A stretch of DNA of 64,000 bases. Origin: Desmonostoc vinosum HA7617-LM4 (lineage in GTDB: Bacteria; Cyanobacteriota; Cyanobacteriia; Cyanobacteriales; Nostocaceae). The position numbers were made by a program, and so were the translations under genes. The notes under the pieces were generated by a model that saw only the letters and a list, made by a program, of their open reading frames with translations, was not told the DNA's origin and did no database searches. The DNA lies in the NCBI GenBank assembly GCA_019359515.1, contig JAHHHC010000002.1:310001-374000 (forward strand), read 5' to 3'. Numbering within the stretch: the stretch's first letter is position 1; each line of letters starts with the position of its first letter. Positions 61,764 through 64,000 of the stretch are shown here, one piece after another.

Positions 61764-64000
61764 CTATTGATAATTAGCAACTTCTACAAGTACCTGCAAC
61801 CAACTAGGAACTTCTACTTCAGGAGATGATTCTTGTGCTGATAGGTATCTTAGCAGTGCTTCTTTTTTAGAAAGGTTTTGCAGACTGGGAATAATTTGAT
61901 CTAAAATGCCTTCTAATTCCGCATTTACTTGTTGATTAATCTCGCTCACATACTGTACAAGATGTAGACTACCGCTAGTAATTATTTCATCTCGCAGTCG
62001 CAGTACTAGCAGTTGATGATTGGTAGATTTGGGTAAGTTTTGATTTTTTTCTGGTGCCCAGTCAAAAATTTGCCCGATGTGATGTTTTTCATCTTGCAGC
62101 GCTAAAGGAAAGATGATTTCTGGTGCGATCGCTTGCTCATTATGACTCATTTCGGAGATGATTGCTTCTTGCCATTTATTCGGATCACATCCTAAAAATA
62201 GTTTGTAGAATAAATCAGCTTCTTCTACGCCGAATTTGGCTTCGATTTCTTGTTCCATCTGGGGATGGAGAATTGACAGCAAATGATCGCGTTCTTGAGA
62301 TATCTGATTGGATAATCTGTCTAACAAGTCCATGACTGCTTGCCGAATGCGATCGCGGGCAAAATCTTCTAGTTCCTGAATGGTTTTTTCAAATGCTGGA
62401 TAAAAATCATCACTTTTAGTCGGTAAGGAATTATTGATGCGATTGCCTCGATCAAATAACTTACCCGCTGCGCCTTTAGATTCTGTCAGGGCGATCGCAC
62501 CATTATTCACTTTATTGAAAAGTAAAGTCCACTGACTCCAACTCAGGATTCTAAAGGTGAGTTCGTCTTTGATCACATCGCTGACGACAATACCACGTTT
62601 GTCTTTTAGTGGTTCTTTACTTAAGTTTTTCTGAAAGTTTCTATAGGTTTTATCTAAACTTTCAATTGTCGAATTTAGCTCATTAAAAGCAGGGCTGTCT
62701 GTTGTTGGTATACCTTGTTGATGAATTTCTTCGATGATATTTTTCAAGTTATCTTGTTGTTGACGCACCACATTAGCAGCTCTTTGAGTATCTGCATATA
62801 ATTGCTTTAATCCATGAGTGGCTACGTGGGTTTGAATCAATTCTCGCAGTTTGCTAATACCCCCATCTTGAGCAAAGTAACCTAACTGTCTACCCAAATA
62901 GCTGCGTGTATTAGACTCTAGCAATATTTCGCTTAAACGTGCCCATTTCTGTTGCAAACGTTTGGATTGTTCCAGGTAATTAGGATAATCCAAATTAGCC
63001 AGAAATTCTGGTGAACCGGCTTTAACTGTAGTAGAACGTTTGGCTAATTCCGCTAGTCCTAAAAGTGGCGATAGTAATACAATTCGGTCTTTTTGAGTAG
63101 TAAATGCTTCTGCACCATCAATAATCGTTTGCAAAACTTTAAGTTTTTGGAAAACGGTTGCTTCTTGCAAATCAGGATCAGTGGCATGATCTGTAATTAG
63201 CGAGTCAAGTTCTCTTTCGCCACCTTCATTATCTAAAGGTAGTTGATCAAAGCGACCCACACCGACGAGAATGAGATCCTTGAGGTTTTGTCCCGGACGT
63301 TGCTGCTGCATCATCGTAAAGATGCGATTGGCGCGATCGCTTCCGGGAGTTTTGCCATTTAGCAGTACTAGAATCGTCTGTACCTCTGCCAATTCCCGCA
63401 ATGACAAAAACGTATCCCTAGCACCAGAATTAGCAGCCCCTAAGCCAGGAAAGTCCAAGAGAGTAAATCTTTGTGCCCCCCCGACATCCCAAATTTCCCG
63501 TGATGTCTTCACCTCAATATCGACACGGCGAATTAAGGGAAAGCTGTTTTGCAACAACTTTGTTGGTAACTTCTGGGGTGAACTCGGCAGTCTAATATGA
63601 GCTGGGGGTAAATCTTCAAAATTGAGAGCTTGAATCGCTAAAGGCTGTTCAGTTAACTGTAAACCCTCACGAGCTGCGATCGCATCAATCTGGTAACTTT
63701 GACCACAGATAGCCTCCCCATAAGCATGATAGGCTCGCAGAAACAACACCAGTTCCCTGAGCAAATAACGTAACTCTAAGTTATTGCTACTACTCCATGT
63801 TGCTTCACACCAGTTAATAATATCTCTCCCTGTTTTTAGCTGTGCAAACGGTATGGGTGCAAGTCCTGCTGCTGTTGTTCTTCTACCAGCCTCCCCTAGC
63901 ATGAAATACAAGCACTCGTGTACCCCTTCATGAGAAAGATACTCTACAGTAAAACTATCTACTTGAGTTGTGACAAAATCATCCTGCGGTACTATATGAA
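61764..64000 (-). CDS. SrfC-like large GTPase (partial, N-terminus beyond the window)
   Basis: The frame is open to the last base of the window, so the first coding part is outside; 745 residues are visible (beyond TTG 63909-63911 it continues with HECL, VEYLSHEGVH and so on). Dynamin-like GTPase marks: G3 LLDFPGLGAANSGARD, and G4-like VGVGRFDQLP; the P-loop must lie off the edge. The rest is a long helical stalk (LNSTIESLDKTYRNFQKNLS, VMDLLDRLSNQISQERDHLL). It resembles the SrfC/'putative virulence factor' family that accompanies SrfB. Start not visible. Confidence 0.7.
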   Translation of the reverse strand, partial: HIVPQDDFVTTQVDSFTVEYLSHEGVHECLYFMLGEAGRRTTAAGLAPIPFAQLKTGRDIINWCEATWSSSNNLELRYLLRELVLFLRAYHAYGEAICGQSYQIDAIAAREGLQLTEQPLAIQALNFEDLPPAHIRLPSSPQKLPTKLLQNSFPLIRRVDIEVKTSREIWDVGGAQRFTLLDFPGLGAANSGARDTFLSLRELAEVQTILVLLNGKTPGSDRANRIFTMMQQQRPGQNLKDLILVGVGRFDQLPLDNEGGERELDSLITDHATDPDLQEATVFQKLKVLQTIIDGAEAFTTQKDRIVLLSPLLGLAELAKRSTTVKAGSPEFLANLDYPNYLEQSKRLQQKWARLSEILLESNTRSYLGRQLGYFAQDGGISKLRELIQTHVATHGLKQLYADTQRAANVVRQQQDNLKNIIEEIHQQGIPTTDSPAFNELNSTIESLDKTYRNFQKNLSKEPLKDKRGIVVSDVIKDELTFRILSWSQWTLLFNKVNNGAIALTESKGAAGKLFDRGNRINNSLPTKSDDFYPAFEKTIQELEDFARDRIRQAVMDLLDRLSNQISQERDHLLSILHPQMEQEIEAKFGVEEADLFYKLFLGCDPNKWQEAIISEMSHNEQAIAPEIIFPLALQDEKHHIGQIFDWAPEKNQNLPKSTNHQLLVLRLRDEIITSGSLHLVQYVSEINQQVNAELEGILDQIIPSLQNLSKKEALLRYLSAQESSPEVEVPSWLQVLVEVANYQ

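Overview
The window is chromosomal DNA from a filamentous, heterocyst-type cyanobacterium of the Nostoc/Anabaena group. The signs are the frequent HIP1 palindrome GCGATCGC, cyanobacteria-specific protein families (COP23, DUF1565-SLH, PRC-barrel/DUF2382 AvaK-like proteins, an N-acylglucosamine 2-epimerase that closely resembles the known Anabaena enzyme, SMC and RecG with lineage-specific insertions), Ser/Thr kinases fused to TPR or sulfatase-modifying domains, and the dense load of heptamer and palindromic repeats typical of this group. The species cannot be fixed from the sequence alone.

Layout. 1-4.9 kb: the end of an HdrB-like gene, then acpP, fabF and tkt (fatty acid synthesis and Calvin cycle/pentose phosphate pathway). 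5-6.8 kb: a duplicated PIN-domain toxin-antitoxin locus in which one copy is broken twice, followed by a decayed Uma2-type gene. 6.8-13 kb: SLH/beta-helix protein, trypsin-like protease, COP23 protein, lipoate ligase-like protein, YbjN-like protein and a Rieske oxygenase. 13-20.7 kb: a kinase-FGE fusion whose C-terminus looks like a diversity-generating retroelement (DGR) variable region, a GlcNAc 2-epimerase, a PEP-CTERM protein, an exported MtaD-like amidohydrolase and a PRC-barrel protein. 20.7-28.7 kb: smc, small unknown genes and a kinase-like TPR protein that has lost its catalytic residues. 28.9-32 kb: ABC transporter genes lying between two nearly identical 101-bp repeats. 32-42.6 kb: yebC, two AvaK-like genes, an MFS pump, a Kir-type potassium channel, a DUF1400 hydrolase, a short-chain dehydrogenase and tRNA-Thr/tRNA-Tyr. 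42.7-48.3 kb: recG, an unknown gene, tsf and rpsB. 48.8-57 kb: glycosyltransferase, PhoX phosphatase, PEP-CTERM protein, argG, DedA and a STAS protein. 57-64 kb: a three-gene cluster of an unknown protein, a SrfB-like actin-fold ATPase and a SrfC-like GTPase that runs off the right edge.

Most genes are monocistronic housekeeping or envelope genes separated by repeat-filled spacers. Clear co-transcribed sets are rpsB-tsf, the toxin-antitoxin pairs and the SrfB/SrfC cluster; the ABC ATPase and permease form a split pair.

The strongest unexplained signals are: (1) a perfect-pairing pseudoknot in the rpsB 5' leader that ends directly at the ribosome binding site; (2) a DGR-type variable region with no reverse transcriptase in the window; (3) a toxin-antitoxin module caught in decay, with a 101-bp palindromic insertion flanked by a 4-bp repeat in the antitoxin and a clean in-frame deletion in the toxin; (4) a pseudokinase-TPR protein; and (5) several families of small mobile-looking repeats, some of which have entered coding sequences (smc, recG) or supply stop codons and C-termini.
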